From the NCBI GenBank assembly GCA_947499305.1, contig CANMNN010000008.1:1-64000 (forward strand): a stretch of DNA of 64,000 bases, written 5' to 3'. Positions 28,209-36,859 of this stretch are shown piece by piece. The notes below the pieces were generated by a model. The model did no database searches, was not told the origin of the DNA, and saw nothing but the letters and a program-made list of their open reading frames with translations. The translations under genes were made by a program, and so were the position numbers. The stretch is from an uncultured Arenicella sp. GTDB lineage: Bacteria; Pseudomonadota; Gammaproteobacteria; Arenicellales; Arenicellaceae. How positions within the stretch are numbered: the stretch's first letter is position 1; the number at the start of each line of letters is the position of its first letter.

Positions 28209-28481
28209 TTACTTACCACGCTCCTTTTCTTCAGCGTCAATTTGCTTTTGAATCTCTTCAAGCAATTTTCGCTCTTCGTCACTGAGCTGGGCTTTTTCGG
28301 CCTCAGTCATTTGCGATATTAGTTTTGGCGCGACCTTTAGCTCACCCGTCACTGGGTCAGTATACGTTTTTAGGGTCGAATCATCCTCCATTTGCGCTAT
28401 AGCAACGCTTGCCGTCAGAGCTAATACAGCGGCGATGGAAGTGCTAAGAAGAGTTTTGCTTAAATGTTTAGTAGGGTTCAT
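28209..28481 (-). CDS. small secreted acidic/helical protein
   Basis: A 90-residue protein with a signal peptide (about 1-29, cleavage near AIA-Q), then DPVTGELKVAP and a charged helix rich in Glu and Lys (about 55-90), probably a coiled coil. I recognise no family. The ATG at 28481 is preferred over the upstream one at 28499 because AGGA precedes it by about eight bases. A strong terminator follows, so it is a single-gene unit and probably well expressed. Confidence 0.65.
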   Translation of the reverse strand: MNPTKHLSKTLLSTSIAAVLALTASVAIAQMEDDSTLKTYTDPVTGELKVAPKLISQMTEAEKAQLSDEERKLLEEIQKQIDAEEKERGK

Positions 28482-28774
28482 TTTGTAATCCTCGTTCAAA
28501 ATTTACAGATCGCTAAATCACCGGCACTTAAAGTAGGGTAGAGCCTTTCAATGATTTAACGGTTTGCAGTGTAGGAGTGAAGACCTAGAGTTTCATTAAA
28601 CCTAAAAACGAGGTAATTGATAATTCACCAAACTTAATTCAGTGTTATAGATTAACGGATGGAAATACACTCCGAATAGGTGACGATGGCAGGCGATTGT
28701 CAAGAAACAGATTCAAAGTCAAAAATGGTAATCTCGCGATTTGTTGCTTTTTTGTAATTGGCGCCTATGCCTTA

Positions 28775-29488
28775 TTACATATTCAAAGCGCTAAACACAT
28801 GAGATTTGTAATTTTCGCCGATTGGAATTTCAATATTATTGAGTTCAACATCGTGTTTAGTAACCGCAGTCACCTTGTCTAAATTGATGATGTATGAGCG
28901 GTGTGTGCGGATAAACCCCTCACCAAGTTCAGACTCAAACGCGCTCAAACCTTGTTTTATGATGTGTGAGCCGCCATCTAAAAATATCTGAATATAATCC
29001 TTGAGGCCCTGCACATACAGAATCTGCTCAAGTTCTACCTTGATCTGCTTACGATCTTTACGAACAAATATATGTGCTGGCTTCGCCGGTGGATTATTCG
29101 GCACTTCTAACAGAGCTCGTTTTTCTCCAACAGTTACAGCGATAAAACGTTCAATCGCTTGAAAGAAGCGAGCAAACACAATTGGCTTTAAGAGGTAATC
29201 GACAGCATCTAAATCAAAGCCGTCTACAGCGTAATCTCGATACGCTGTGGTAAAAATAACCTTTGGCTTGTGCAACAAATTCTTGTAAAAGTCAGTGCCT
29301 TTAAGCACAGGCATTTCAATGTCTAGGAACATTAAATCCACCGACTCACCTTTGAGTACTGCGCTAGCTTCAATAGCGCTAGCGCAAGACGCAACAATTT
29401 CAAAGTCATCGAGTTGAGAAAGATGCGCTTCTATTAATTCGCGAGCGAGCTCTTCATCATCAACAATAAGACAACGGTATCGGCTCAT
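28775..29488 (-). CDS. LytTR-family response regulator
   Basis: A 237-residue response regulator with a receiver domain (about 1-120; phospho-acceptor Asp in MFLDIEMPVLKG at about 55) and a LytTR DNA-binding domain (about 140-237, with FVRKDRKQIKVELEQILYV and FIRTHRSYIINLDKV). Start and stop overlap with the upstream sensor gene, so it is the cognate regulator of that kinase. Its target genes are unknown; the divergent SDR operon is the nearest candidate. Confidence 0.9.
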   Translation of the reverse strand: MSRYRCLIVDDEELARELIEAHLSQLDDFEIVASCASAIEASAVLKGESVDLMFLDIEMPVLKGTDFYKNLLHKPKVIFTTAYRDYAVDGFDLDAVDYLLKPIVFARFFQAIERFIAVTVGEKRALLEVPNNPPAKPAHIFVRKDRKQIKVELEQILYVQGLKDYIQIFLDGGSHIIKQGLSAFESELGEGFIRTHRSYIINLDKVTAVTKHDVELNNIEIPIGENYKSHVFSALNM

Positions 29489-30684
29489 GATTTTTCTCCT
29501 TTTGGGCTCGACACACCGTGTGATATGGCTGAGTAAAGCGAAAGTCTCGCTGTATATTTATTCACTGTATCGACAATCTCAAAAACATAGCGCTCAGGAT
29601 ATAAGAGCTCCAACTGCTTTTTGAGGTTTTTAAGTCCGACCTTGCTCTCATCATCACCTGCTCTAGAGCCTGCGCTCAGAGGCTTTGAGTTAGTGATTAC
29701 TAGTCGTATTTCCGATCCACGCGCCTGTGAGCTGTCAGTTTCCAATTTAATACTCACCTTTGCTTGGTTTAGCTCTTCTTGGGCGCTGTGCTTACAAGCG
29801 TTCTCTAGCAAGGTAAGTAAAAGCAGTGGCGCTATTTTGTGTTGCTCGGACACGCGATTATCAAACTGCACATCCAAGCGTTTACCATAACGAATTTTCT
29901 CTAATGCTATGTAGTTTTCAATCAGTGTTATTTCGGCATCAAGTGATACATATTTATCCGAACAGCGGTAGACAACGTAGTCTAATATCCCCGATAGCTT
30001 CTCAATTGCGACCGCAGTTTGATCTGATTTTTTAAGTGCTAACGCATAGATGTTATTCAACGTATTAAAAATGAAGTGCGGATTTAACTGATTCTTTAAT
30101 GCATCTAATTCAGCAGTGCGCTTTTGTTCACGCAATCTCAGCAAGGACTGCTGCTTTTGATAAAAGTCATACGCCAAGATCATCATACTTGGAAATATTA
30201 GCAACGGTACCTTAGTGAGTAAAATGTAGCGCGCCGTCCAGCGGGGGTCTACGCGCTCGAGAAAGCTCATCTCTCCGTAAACACTTAGAAAACCTTTATA
30301 GCTTAAAGGGTAGCTTGGCTCTAAGTAAAAATAGCGCACAACTATTTGGATATACGAAGCGATAACAATCAATAGAAACAGAGCCAAGCAGAACTGCCAA
30401 GTCTTGCCATAATCCAATAGTTTTGGCGCCAAAATTTTAACACTGACCAAGGCCACTAAAGCTTGAAGCACAGTAATTAAGCCAACCGTTTCTATCAGCT
30501 CGCGATTGGAAACATACACCTCCCAATGTGGTCCCGCGTTTACCACAAATACCGCTAACCAAAATGCCAGCAGGCCAATGGATGCAAACATTGGCTGATT
30601 TGTTATTCGTTTAAAGATGGATTTCATGGTCGGTAGTGTCTGGCGCAGGGTCTTTGCCCTTAAGAACGGAGTTGATGCTAACAA
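29485..30684 (-). CDS. LytS-type sensor histidine kinase
   Basis: A 399-residue membrane kinase. There are four hydrophobic segments in the first 180 residues, then a histidine-kinase domain of the LytS type with the phospho-acceptor in LNPHFIFNTLNNIYAL (about 210) and an ATPase region with LLLTLLENACKHS and VGLKNLKKQLELLYP. There is no periplasmic sensor domain, so it probably senses within the membrane. A Met at codon 20 (30627) could be the true start. It overlaps the response-regulator gene by four bases. Confidence 0.87.
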   Translation of the reverse strand: MLASTPFLRAKTLRQTLPTMKSIFKRITNQPMFASIGLLAFWLAVFVVNAGPHWEVYVSNRELIETVGLITVLQALVALVSVKILAPKLLDYGKTWQFCLALFLLIVIASYIQIVVRYFYLEPSYPLSYKGFLSVYGEMSFLERVDPRWTARYILLTKVPLLIFPSMMILAYDFYQKQQSLLRLREQKRTAELDALKNQLNPHFIFNTLNNIYALALKKSDQTAVAIEKLSGILDYVVYRCSDKYVSLDAEITLIENYIALEKIRYGKRLDVQFDNRVSEQHKIAPLLLLTLLENACKHSAQEELNQAKVSIKLETDSSQARGSEIRLVITNSKPLSAGSRAGDDESKVGLKNLKKQLELLYPERYVFEIVDTVNKYTARLSLYSAISHGVSSPKGEKS

Positions 30685-30765
30685 TTAACTATACAACGAA
30701 GAGTTTGAGATGGTTGTTTTTTCGACCAAGTGACGATGTAGGCATATAAACCGGCCACCTAAGTC

Positions 30766-30823
30766 GACCGAACCCTGAAAACATCGAGTTTCGGAATACG
30801 ACGACGCAATGTCGCGTTCGGTC
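30766..30823. repeat. 8-bp inverted repeat upstream of the SDR operon
   Basis: GACCGAAC (30766-30773) and GTTCGGTC (30816-30823) are perfect inverted copies 42 bases apart, with smaller self-complementary stretches between them. The site lies about 70 bases before the SDR start and could be an operator or a structured leader. Confidence 0.4.
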
Positions 30824-30894
30824 TACTAATAATTTGAAACTAATAAAGTCAGCTTAATCTAAGCCACCGATAAACTAAATCCACAAAAATCATC

Positions 30895-31890
30895 ATGAAA
30901 AGAATCTTCCTTGGCGTAATCGTATTCGCTTTACTCTCTAGCACGATTGAGTTCTCCTACGCTGCTAGCTTAGATCTGAAAAAATTAGATCTCAAAAGCA
31001 CAGACTTAGAAAACAAAGCCGTTCTAATCACCGGCGCGAGCAGTGGTATCGGTCGAAGCATAGCTGAAAACTTGGCTAATAGTGGCGTATTTGTATATGC
31101 GGGCGCACGTAAACAAAAAGACATTGACGAACTGAGCCAACACAAAAACATGCTCGGTATTCGACTAGACGTTACTAAGCCAAACCAAATTATGGCGGCA
31201 GTCGATATTGTTAAAAAAGAGGGGCGAGGTCTACATGGCTTGGTAAATAACGCCGGCGTATTTTTCCACTCACCGTTAATCGAGGTCAGCGAAAAGGACA
31301 TGCAGTTCATGATGGACGTTAATACTTTTGGCCCTTACAGAGTTACTAAAGCGTTTGCCCCACTGATAATCGAAAGCAAGGGCCGTGTCTCTAATATAAG
31401 CTCTATTGCTGGCATCGCAGCCAGCCCTTTATTTGGGCCATACTCAATGAGCAAGTTTGCTGTCGAGGCGTTCAGCGAGTCGCTCTACTACGAGATGAAG
31501 AAGTTTGATGTTCAGGTAAGCGTTATTGAGCCAGGTAATTTCAAATCCAACATCATGAAAAATATGCAAAAGCGTTTGGCATTGATGGAGAGCGAAGATC
31601 TACCAACTCAGTATAAGGAAGAATACAAAGCCATGGCAGGATTCACGGCTGTCGACCGATCTCACCATCGCGATCCAGTCGCGGTAGCCGAAGCCGTATC
31701 CCATGCCTTGTTTTCACCTCGAGCAAAATTCCGTTATCTCGTTGCTCCAAGCCAACCAGAAGCCGACCTGACAATCCGAGCGGCAATTGCAAAAGTAGTT
31801 CAGCTAAATAGTGACCATGAGTTCAGTATCGACAATGAAACATTAGGCAAACGCCTGAGCTCAGCGCTTAAGACTAACGCAGCGAAGTAG
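30895..31890 (+). CDS. short-chain dehydrogenase with N-terminal signal-like segment
   Basis: A 331-residue SDR. The first 24 residues look like a signal peptide or anchor (hydrophobic stretch then FSYA-AS). The SDR core follows: TGASSGIG (about 46-53), NNAG, the catalytic Ser in NISSIAG and YSMSK. All catalytic residues are intact, so it should be an active NAD(P)-dependent oxidoreductase. An exported SDR is unusual because NAD(P) is not expected outside; an inner-membrane anchor facing the cytoplasm is the other reading. It begins a three-gene operon. Confidence 0.82.
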   Translation: MKRIFLGVIVFALLSSTIEFSYAASLDLKKLDLKSTDLENKAVLITGASSGIGRSIAENLANSGVFVYAGARKQKDIDELSQHKNMLGIRLDVTKPNQIMAAVDIVKKEGRGLHGLVNNAGVFFHSPLIEVSEKDMQFMMDVNTFGPYRVTKAFAPLIIESKGRVSNISSIAGIAASPLFGPYSMSKFAVEAFSESLYYEMKKFDVQVSVIEPGNFKSNIMKNMQKRLALMESEDLPTQYKEEYKAMAGFTAVDRSHHRDPVAVAEAVSHALFSPRAKFRYLVAPSQPEADLTIRAAIAKVVQLNSDHEFSIDNETLGKRLSSALKTNAAK

Positions 31891-31897
31891 GCTAGTC

Positions 31898-33256
31898 ATG
31901 CATGCAAATTTTCAAACCCAGAAACCAAGTTGGCTCGAAGTGCTCTCGACCATAAAATCTCACGAGTTGAAAGCAACCTTGACTGCGTTTTTCATGGTGT
32001 TGATTTTAATGGCGTCGTACTTCGTGCTCAGACCGGTTAGAGACGCGATGGCGAGCGATTGGAGCGACACCGAGGTCAGCTTTCTTTGGAATTTACAATT
32101 CTTTGTTAGCGTTGCCATCGTTTCTATCTACGGCGCTTTGGTCTCACACATACGATTCAATTACGTAGTACCGTTGGTGTATTCAATATTTGCCGCGAGC
32201 TTTATCGCATTCTTTTTTCTAACGCCTCTATTCATAGAACCAACCTTAGTCGAGAAAGCGTTTTATATTTGGGTGAGCGTTTTCAGTTTGTTCCATTTGT
32301 CTGTCTTTTGGAGTTTGATGTCAGACACGTTTAGCAAAGAGCAGGGTAAACGCCTATTCGCCATTATCGCTGCTGGCGCTAGTGCCGGGGCGCTTATAGG
32401 CCCGATGGTACCCGCACTTTTTGCCGAACATCTTGGCCTAGATTCGCTGATGCTTGTCGCCGCTTGTGGTCTGATCTTAGTCGTGCCTTTGGTTATCTAC
32501 CTAAGCCATTTAAAAACGGCTGAGCTCGGACAACGACCGTCAGATACTCAGGGCTCAGTGCAGGTGATCGGAGGTCAATGGTGGCATGGTTTTCGAGAGT
32601 TCATACGAAGCCCATACCTACTTTGGATTGGTGCATTCATCTTACTGTACGTGTTCATCGGCTCCTTTGTCTATTTCGAGCAAAAAAATCTTCTTGCTGA
32701 ATTTAGCCGTCCTGAACGTGCAAAAATCTTGGCCACTATCGACTGGATAGTCAATAGCCTAACCTTCTTCATGGCGTTTTTCGTAACCAGCCGAATCGTT
32801 ACAAAGCTAGGCATGCCAGCAACCTTAGCGCTCATGCCTGTGCTACTCGTCGTGGGAATGTTGGCACTCGCTTTCGCGCCATTAGTTCTTGTGATAATGG
32901 CAATACAAATTACTAGGCGCTCTGGAAACTATGCGGTGACGCGACCTGCCCGAGAAATGTTGTTTAGCCAAGTAAGCCAAGAACAGCGTTTTAAGAGCAA
33001 ACCTGTTGTCGACATCGTTGTCTACCGAGGCGGAGATGCGGTTAGCGGAAGTCTATTTGCATTTTTGTCAGAAGGCCTCGGTTTGGGCCTAGCCATGATC
33101 GCCATCATTGGCGCCGCAATTAGCGGCCTATGGGCCAGTGTGGCCGTTCTTTTGGGTCGACGATACCAACTCGGTGACGAAGAGAATATTGGAGCATCTC
33201 AGCTTGATCAAAGCACAAACGTTAAACCAATCGCACAATTTTCAACAAATCAATAA
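31898..33256 (+). CDS. NTP/NDP exchange transporter (ADP/ATP translocase-like) membrane carrier
   Basis: This 452-residue protein has about 12 hydrophobic segments. The opening SYFVLRPVRDAM and the C-terminal RPAREMLFSQVSQEQRFKSK and YRGGDAVSG are hallmarks of the Tlc-type nucleotide carrier superfamily, here the divergent group in free-living bacteria. Classical Tlc proteins swap ATP for ADP in intracellular parasites and plastids; what the free-living group moves is not established. It starts seven bases after the SDR gene. Confidence 0.75.
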   Translation: MHANFQTQKPSWLEVLSTIKSHELKATLTAFFMVLILMASYFVLRPVRDAMASDWSDTEVSFLWNLQFFVSVAIVSIYGALVSHIRFNYVVPLVYSIFAASFIAFFFLTPLFIEPTLVEKAFYIWVSVFSLFHLSVFWSLMSDTFSKEQGKRLFAIIAAGASAGALIGPMVPALFAEHLGLDSLMLVAACGLILVVPLVIYLSHLKTAELGQRPSDTQGSVQVIGGQWWHGFREFIRSPYLLWIGAFILLYVFIGSFVYFEQKNLLAEFSRPERAKILATIDWIVNSLTFFMAFFVTSRIVTKLGMPATLALMPVLLVVGMLALAFAPLVLVIMAIQITRRSGNYAVTRPAREMLFSQVSQEQRFKSKPVVDIVVYRGGDAVSGSLFAFLSEGLGLGLAMIAIIGAAISGLWASVAVLLGRRYQLGDEENIGASQLDQSTNVKPIAQFSTNQ

Positions 33257-33284
33257 AGACCAACAACTATTTAAGGTAATTATC

Positions 33285-33797
33285 ATGCGTACATTAATCA
33301 CACTAACACTCGTTATTAGCTCACTAGTCACTGCCTCTGCTTTTGCAGGAGACCACAAAAAATCAACGAGCTCTAATTCGGTCGAACACTTTATGCAGCT
33401 GTATTTAGACGGATATGAAGCCTATCTTACCGGCGGCGACAATGCTGATGCGAGCACTGTGACCAGCCATTTTTCAGAGCCGATGGTAATGATGCCACCC
33501 ACGGGGCCCGCACCTATGGCTACACGTGAAAAATTCGCGCCCAACATCAAGTTCTTTATGGATAAAGTGCTAAAGGCCAATGGCGTAGTCAAACTAAAAT
33601 GGGAGAAGCTTCAAATTGCTAAACTCAGCGATACACAAGCCCTTGTGAGCGGCCTAGCAAACGCACTCGATGAGAGTGGAAACACGGTTGAGCAACGCGC
33701 ATCTATATATCTTCTAACAAAAACTAGTGACGGCTGGGCCGTATCGGTAAATTTACCTCACTCTCCTGCAACCATTCCGAGCTTATCTGCATCTTAG
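33285..33797 (+). CDS. secreted NTF2-like (SnoaL/DUF4440-type) protein
   Basis: A 170-residue protein with a clear signal peptide (about 1-20, cleavage at AFA-G) and an alpha+beta cone fold inferred from the spacing of VEHFMQLYLDGYEAYLTGG, the strand AKLSDTQALVSG and the terminal strand SDGWAVSVNLP. The family includes small binding or isomerase domains with varied ligands. The ATG at 33285 is preceded by AAGGTAA; longer frames start inside the carrier gene. It is the third gene of the SDR operon. Confidence 0.75.
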   Translation: MRTLITLTLVISSLVTASAFAGDHKKSTSSNSVEHFMQLYLDGYEAYLTGGDNADASTVTSHFSEPMVMMPPTGPAPMATREKFAPNIKFFMDKVLKANGVVKLKWEKLQIAKLSDTQALVSGLANALDESGNTVEQRASIYLLTKTSDGWAVSVNLPHSPATIPSLSAS

Positions 33798-33847
33798 TAG
33801 GTAAGAAAGCAGTTAATTCCAAAAAGTTTAACTGCGTTAGCTAGTAA

Positions 33848-33872
33848 GAGAGCGTCTGAATTAGGCGCTCTC
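33848..33872 (+). terminator. hairpin after the SDR operon
   Basis: GAGAGCGTCT (33848-33857) pairs with AGGCGCTCTC (33863-33872), with one G-T pair and a five-base loop. The T-run after it is weak, so termination is likely but not certain. Confidence 0.55.
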
Positions 33873-33885
33873 AGTAAGCTTTTGT

Positions 33886-34033
33886 AGGCACCTGTTTCAA
33901 TAGGGATTTCCCCGATCTCTATCAGAGACAGTGCGTGCGTGGAATTCGTTTTACTTAAATTTCTAGTAAGTTAAGCAAAACGAGCGCGCATTGAGACCAC
34001 CTCTTATCCGTCACGTGGAAACGACAGGTGCCT
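33886..34033. repeat. nested inverted-repeat element
   Basis: AGGCACCTGT (33886-33895) and ACAGGTGCCT (34024-34033) are perfect inverted copies at the ends of a 148-bp stretch. Inside, TCGTTTTACTTAA (33946-33958) faces TTAAGCAAAACGA (33971-33983) with one mismatch. There is no open frame of note. It could be a palindromic interspersed element, a small RNA or a relic of a miniature transposon. The right end overlaps the spacer just before the phosphatase stop. Confidence 0.5.
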
Positions 34034-34044
34034 GCAAATTACTG

Positions 34045-34653
34045 TCAAACTTGGCCGCTGGCCTGACGATCCCCAAAGTGCCCGTCAAGATGTTCGGTAC
34101 AATTAAGGGTAATAACCTGATGGTCTTCTTGATCAATTTTAGTGACCGAGGTATTCCCCCAATGCGTCGGCAGATCAACACCAACAGGTAAGGTTACGTG
34201 ATTTGCAACTAAGGCACGACACATGAATCCGTGAGTAATCGCAATTACATCTGCGTCACTGTTTTTAGCGGTGCTCAAGATGCTACGCCAAGCATCGCTG
34301 ACGCGCTGGTTAAATGCCCCCCAACTCTCACCGTTGGCGGGTTCATAGTCTAAAGCAAAAGGGTCAAAGTCTAGACTCGAATAAGGCTGCCCTCTCAAAT
34401 CACCAAAGTTTCTTTCTCGCAGTAGCGGGGTCAAACTCACATCAAGACCCAGTGCAGTAGCGATAGGCTCTGCGGTTTGCTGAGTGCGCTTATAATCACT
34501 ACATAAAATAATAGCCGCCTTTGAGTTTGCAAGCCGTTGCGCCAGTAGCTCAGCCTGCTGTTCACCATTTTTAGATAGTGGCGAACCTGGCTGTTGAAAT
34601 GTGCGGCTGGCGTTGTCAACAGTTTCGCCATGGCGAACAATTATTAGTTTCAT
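34045..34653 (-). CDS. histidine phosphatase-family protein
   Basis: A 202-residue phosphoglycerate-mutase-like phosphatase. The catalytic RHGETV is at about 8-13, RERNFGDLRGQ holds the second conserved Arg/Glu, and ITHGFMCRAL supplies the second His. Family members include AphA/CobC and 2,3-bisphosphoglycerate-type phosphatases. No neighbour indicates a specific substrate such as alpha-ribazole phosphate. Confidence 0.86.
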   Translation of the reverse strand: MKLIIVRHGETVDNASRTFQQPGSPLSKNGEQQAELLAQRLANSKAAIILCSDYKRTQQTAEPIATALGLDVSLTPLLRERNFGDLRGQPYSSLDFDPFALDYEPANGESWGAFNQRVSDAWRSILSTAKNSDADVIAITHGFMCRALVANHVTLPVGVDLPTHWGNTSVTKIDQEDHQVITLNCTEHLDGHFGDRQASGQV

Positions 34654-34739
34654 ATCTTAGGTGTACTTTTGTTTAGTTAAGCAGACAACAGGTGAAGGTG
34701 CATTATTCTCGATTGACGAAAAATTGTCGCTAAAAAATT

Positions 34740-36074
34740 ATGCTCTCTCGATTTCTTATATTCACACTCTGTGCCTTAAGTGCTTTCTCTATAGAAACCG
34801 CGCACGCTAGTAGCGTGCTAACCATTAATCTGGAAAAACGACATTCATTGGATACTGATTCTCAAGCGCAATGGTTTGTAGAGTATGCAAGTGAAAACAA
34901 GGTACGCAAAATCTATTTCAACAATAGCTCTAACTTTAGCCGAACAACACGTTGGTCGTCTGTTTCAGAAGGGTTTGAGATTGTGACAGAAGGAGAGCAT
35001 GAAATTATTCAACGCAATGACGGTGCCGAATTTGATCGTATTGAATTCGAACTTACTCCCAGTTACACACATTTGCCCAAAAACCATGCACCGTTTTCAC
35101 CGCTTTCAGATGGTGGCATGATTTTTAATAGTGGTCGATTTTTTGCATGCACTCAAATTTGTGATAACTCGAACGATCAATGGGACCTAACTCTTATGGT
35201 TCCGCCTAAAGAGTTCATCCTGTTAAATGGAGAGCTAATCGTACACTCTGCAAAATGGCAAGATACAAAAGATGGGCGTTCAGTCTATGTGGGTAAACAA
35301 AAGCCCGTACTTTCTTCCGGAGTATTAACTCTAGTAGATCAAGGCTTGCCAACTGAAATTCGTGAGTCCCTTCATAGCGACATTCCAAAACTGATGGAAT
35401 ATTTCGAAAGCAAACTGGGAAAACTACAGACTGAACAAACACCAACATTATTCGCCTCGTACTCAAACAAGCCGGGTACTTCTAGTCAGGGCGGTGTTTT
35501 ACCGAATCAAATATTCATGCACTGGGACTTTGATGATCTAGAGAAGAAGGTCAAAAAACAAGAATTTTTAAATGAAACGCTGTTCTATTTTGCTCATGAA
35601 GTCGCACACTTTTTTCAAACGACAGTTGCATCTGCGATTAATGACGAAGCTTGGGTTCACGAAGGCAGCGCCGACTATTTTTCATTAAACGCGTTATCCG
35701 AACTTTACCCTGAAGCTCAAGGTTTTGCCGAAGCTAAGCAACTCGACTCAAAAAATAAATGTGAGTCTTCCCTAAACGATCGAGCGCTTAGTGAGGCGTC
35801 AGACAACGGCGATTTCAAAGCGCATTACTATTGCGGGCTGTTGATTCATCAACGCATCGCCAAAGAAATAGCAAAAGCCGATGAGCACATAACTTTAAGC
35901 ATACTCTGGAAAGACTATCGACGGGAAGTTCAATCTGGTAAACCAGCAGGGCAAGAGACATTTCTAAGTATTTTGAACCATTACTCAAATGATGATTTTT
36001 CCAACAAGATTAGAGCATTCATCAATAATAGACATAGCAACCCAAGCATTGCGTTAAATCAACTAAGCAAATAA
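34740..36074 (+). CDS. secreted gluzincin-type metallopeptidase-like protein
   Basis: This 444-residue protein has a signal peptide (about 1-23, cleavage near AHA-S). The N-terminal half is beta-rich, similar in arrangement to M1-type accessory domains. It has the zinc motif HEVAH at about 286-290 and the third ligand Glu 18 residues later in WVHEGSADYF, the gluzincin pattern. It lacks an obvious GAMEN motif, so it is not a standard M1 aminopeptidase. Substrate unknown. The following gene starts seven bases after its stop. Confidence 0.7.
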   Translation: MLSRFLIFTLCALSAFSIETAHASSVLTINLEKRHSLDTDSQAQWFVEYASENKVRKIYFNNSSNFSRTTRWSSVSEGFEIVTEGEHEIIQRNDGAEFDRIEFELTPSYTHLPKNHAPFSPLSDGGMIFNSGRFFACTQICDNSNDQWDLTLMVPPKEFILLNGELIVHSAKWQDTKDGRSVYVGKQKPVLSSGVLTLVDQGLPTEIRESLHSDIPKLMEYFESKLGKLQTEQTPTLFASYSNKPGTSSQGGVLPNQIFMHWDFDDLEKKVKKQEFLNETLFYFAHEVAHFFQTTVASAINDEAWVHEGSADYFSLNALSELYPEAQGFAEAKQLDSKNKCESSLNDRALSEASDNGDFKAHYYCGLLIHQRIAKEIAKADEHITLSILWKDYRREVQSGKPAGQETFLSILNHYSNDDFSNKIRAFINNRHSNPSIALNQLSK

Positions 36075-36081
36075 CAACCAC

Positions 36082-36705
36082 ATGCGGTTTTTAGAACAGC
36101 GGCTTCTTTGGCCCTTTAGCTTGGCCCTAGCTACTCATAGTCTCTTAGCTTTGCTCTGGCCGCGGTTCGATGCCGAACACCTTATCTTGAAAAAGACCCC
36201 AAGCCTAACGATTAGACTATATAAGAACGAATCCAAAGTTGAGGAAGAGGCAATAAAAGAATCTCAAGATCAAGAAGTGCCTGAGCCAGCAAAGAATAGC
36301 GACATCGCGACCCTGCAGCCCTCTGATACAGGGCCCGACACTATCGAAAATGAGCCCTCGTCCAACTTAATAATCTCACCGTCTGAGCTGAAAAGTTGGG
36401 CCTGGAGCGAAGCAATAAGTCACGGCAAGCAAGAAGAAAAAGTTGACCTATCAACCTTGCGAGAAGGAAGTTATGTTGAGCAATGGCTCAACCCAAATAG
36501 AGTAGATATAAGAGACTCAGACAAAGATACAAAAATTTCTGTAAACGGTGGGACTATCTGGATTAAGAAGGTAAGTGGAAAATTAATCTGCAGCTTAGTA
36601 AGCCATGATGGAAAGGTCTCAGGGTTTAACTGTGGAGACCCCGAGCAAAATCAATTTATGAACGCCAACGGTTCAATTAAAAACTCTGATCGTGTTGATT
36701 GGTAA
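36082..36705 (+). CDS. membrane-anchored protein with acidic linker, unknown
   Basis: A 207-residue protein with one N-terminal membrane segment (about 10-27), an acidic Pro/Glu-rich linker (about 50-95), then a soluble domain of about 100 residues with two cysteines (LICS, FNCGD). The topology recalls TonB-like or secretin-linked adaptor proteins, but no TonB C-terminal domain is seen. It is co-transcribed with the gluzincin gene upstream and convergent with the TonB-dependent receptor gene. Confidence 0.55.
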   Translation: MRFLEQRLLWPFSLALATHSLLALLWPRFDAEHLILKKTPSLTIRLYKNESKVEEEAIKESQDQEVPEPAKNSDIATLQPSDTGPDTIENEPSSNLIISPSELKSWAWSEAISHGKQEEKVDLSTLREGSYVEQWLNPNRVDIRDSDKDTKISVNGGTIWIKKVSGKLICSLVSHDGKVSGFNCGDPEQNQFMNANGSIKNSDRVDW

Positions 36706-36770
36706 TTCACTCTGATTGATTGGGAAATAGTCGACTGATTTTTATGAACCGCTTGTTAACTATTGGACAA

Positions 36771-36802
36771 AAGCACCCCTTGCATACTCGCAGGGGGCGC
36801 TT
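36771..36802 (-). terminator. hairpin between convergent genes
   Basis: AAGCACCCCTTGC (36771-36783) pairs with GCAGGGGGCGCTT (36790-36802) with one mismatch and a G-T pair. On the minus strand the hairpin leads into TTTT, so it probably ends the TonB receptor transcript. Confidence 0.65.
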
Positions 36803-36859
36803 AATCAGCTTAAGTACCTATTGAGCAATAGGTACTGCGTGCATCAAATCAAGAGGTCA

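Noticed and set aside
33108-33284. Upstream extension of the NTF2-like gene into the carrier gene
   Set aside because: The ATG at 33285 starts a clear signal peptide with a ribosome site.
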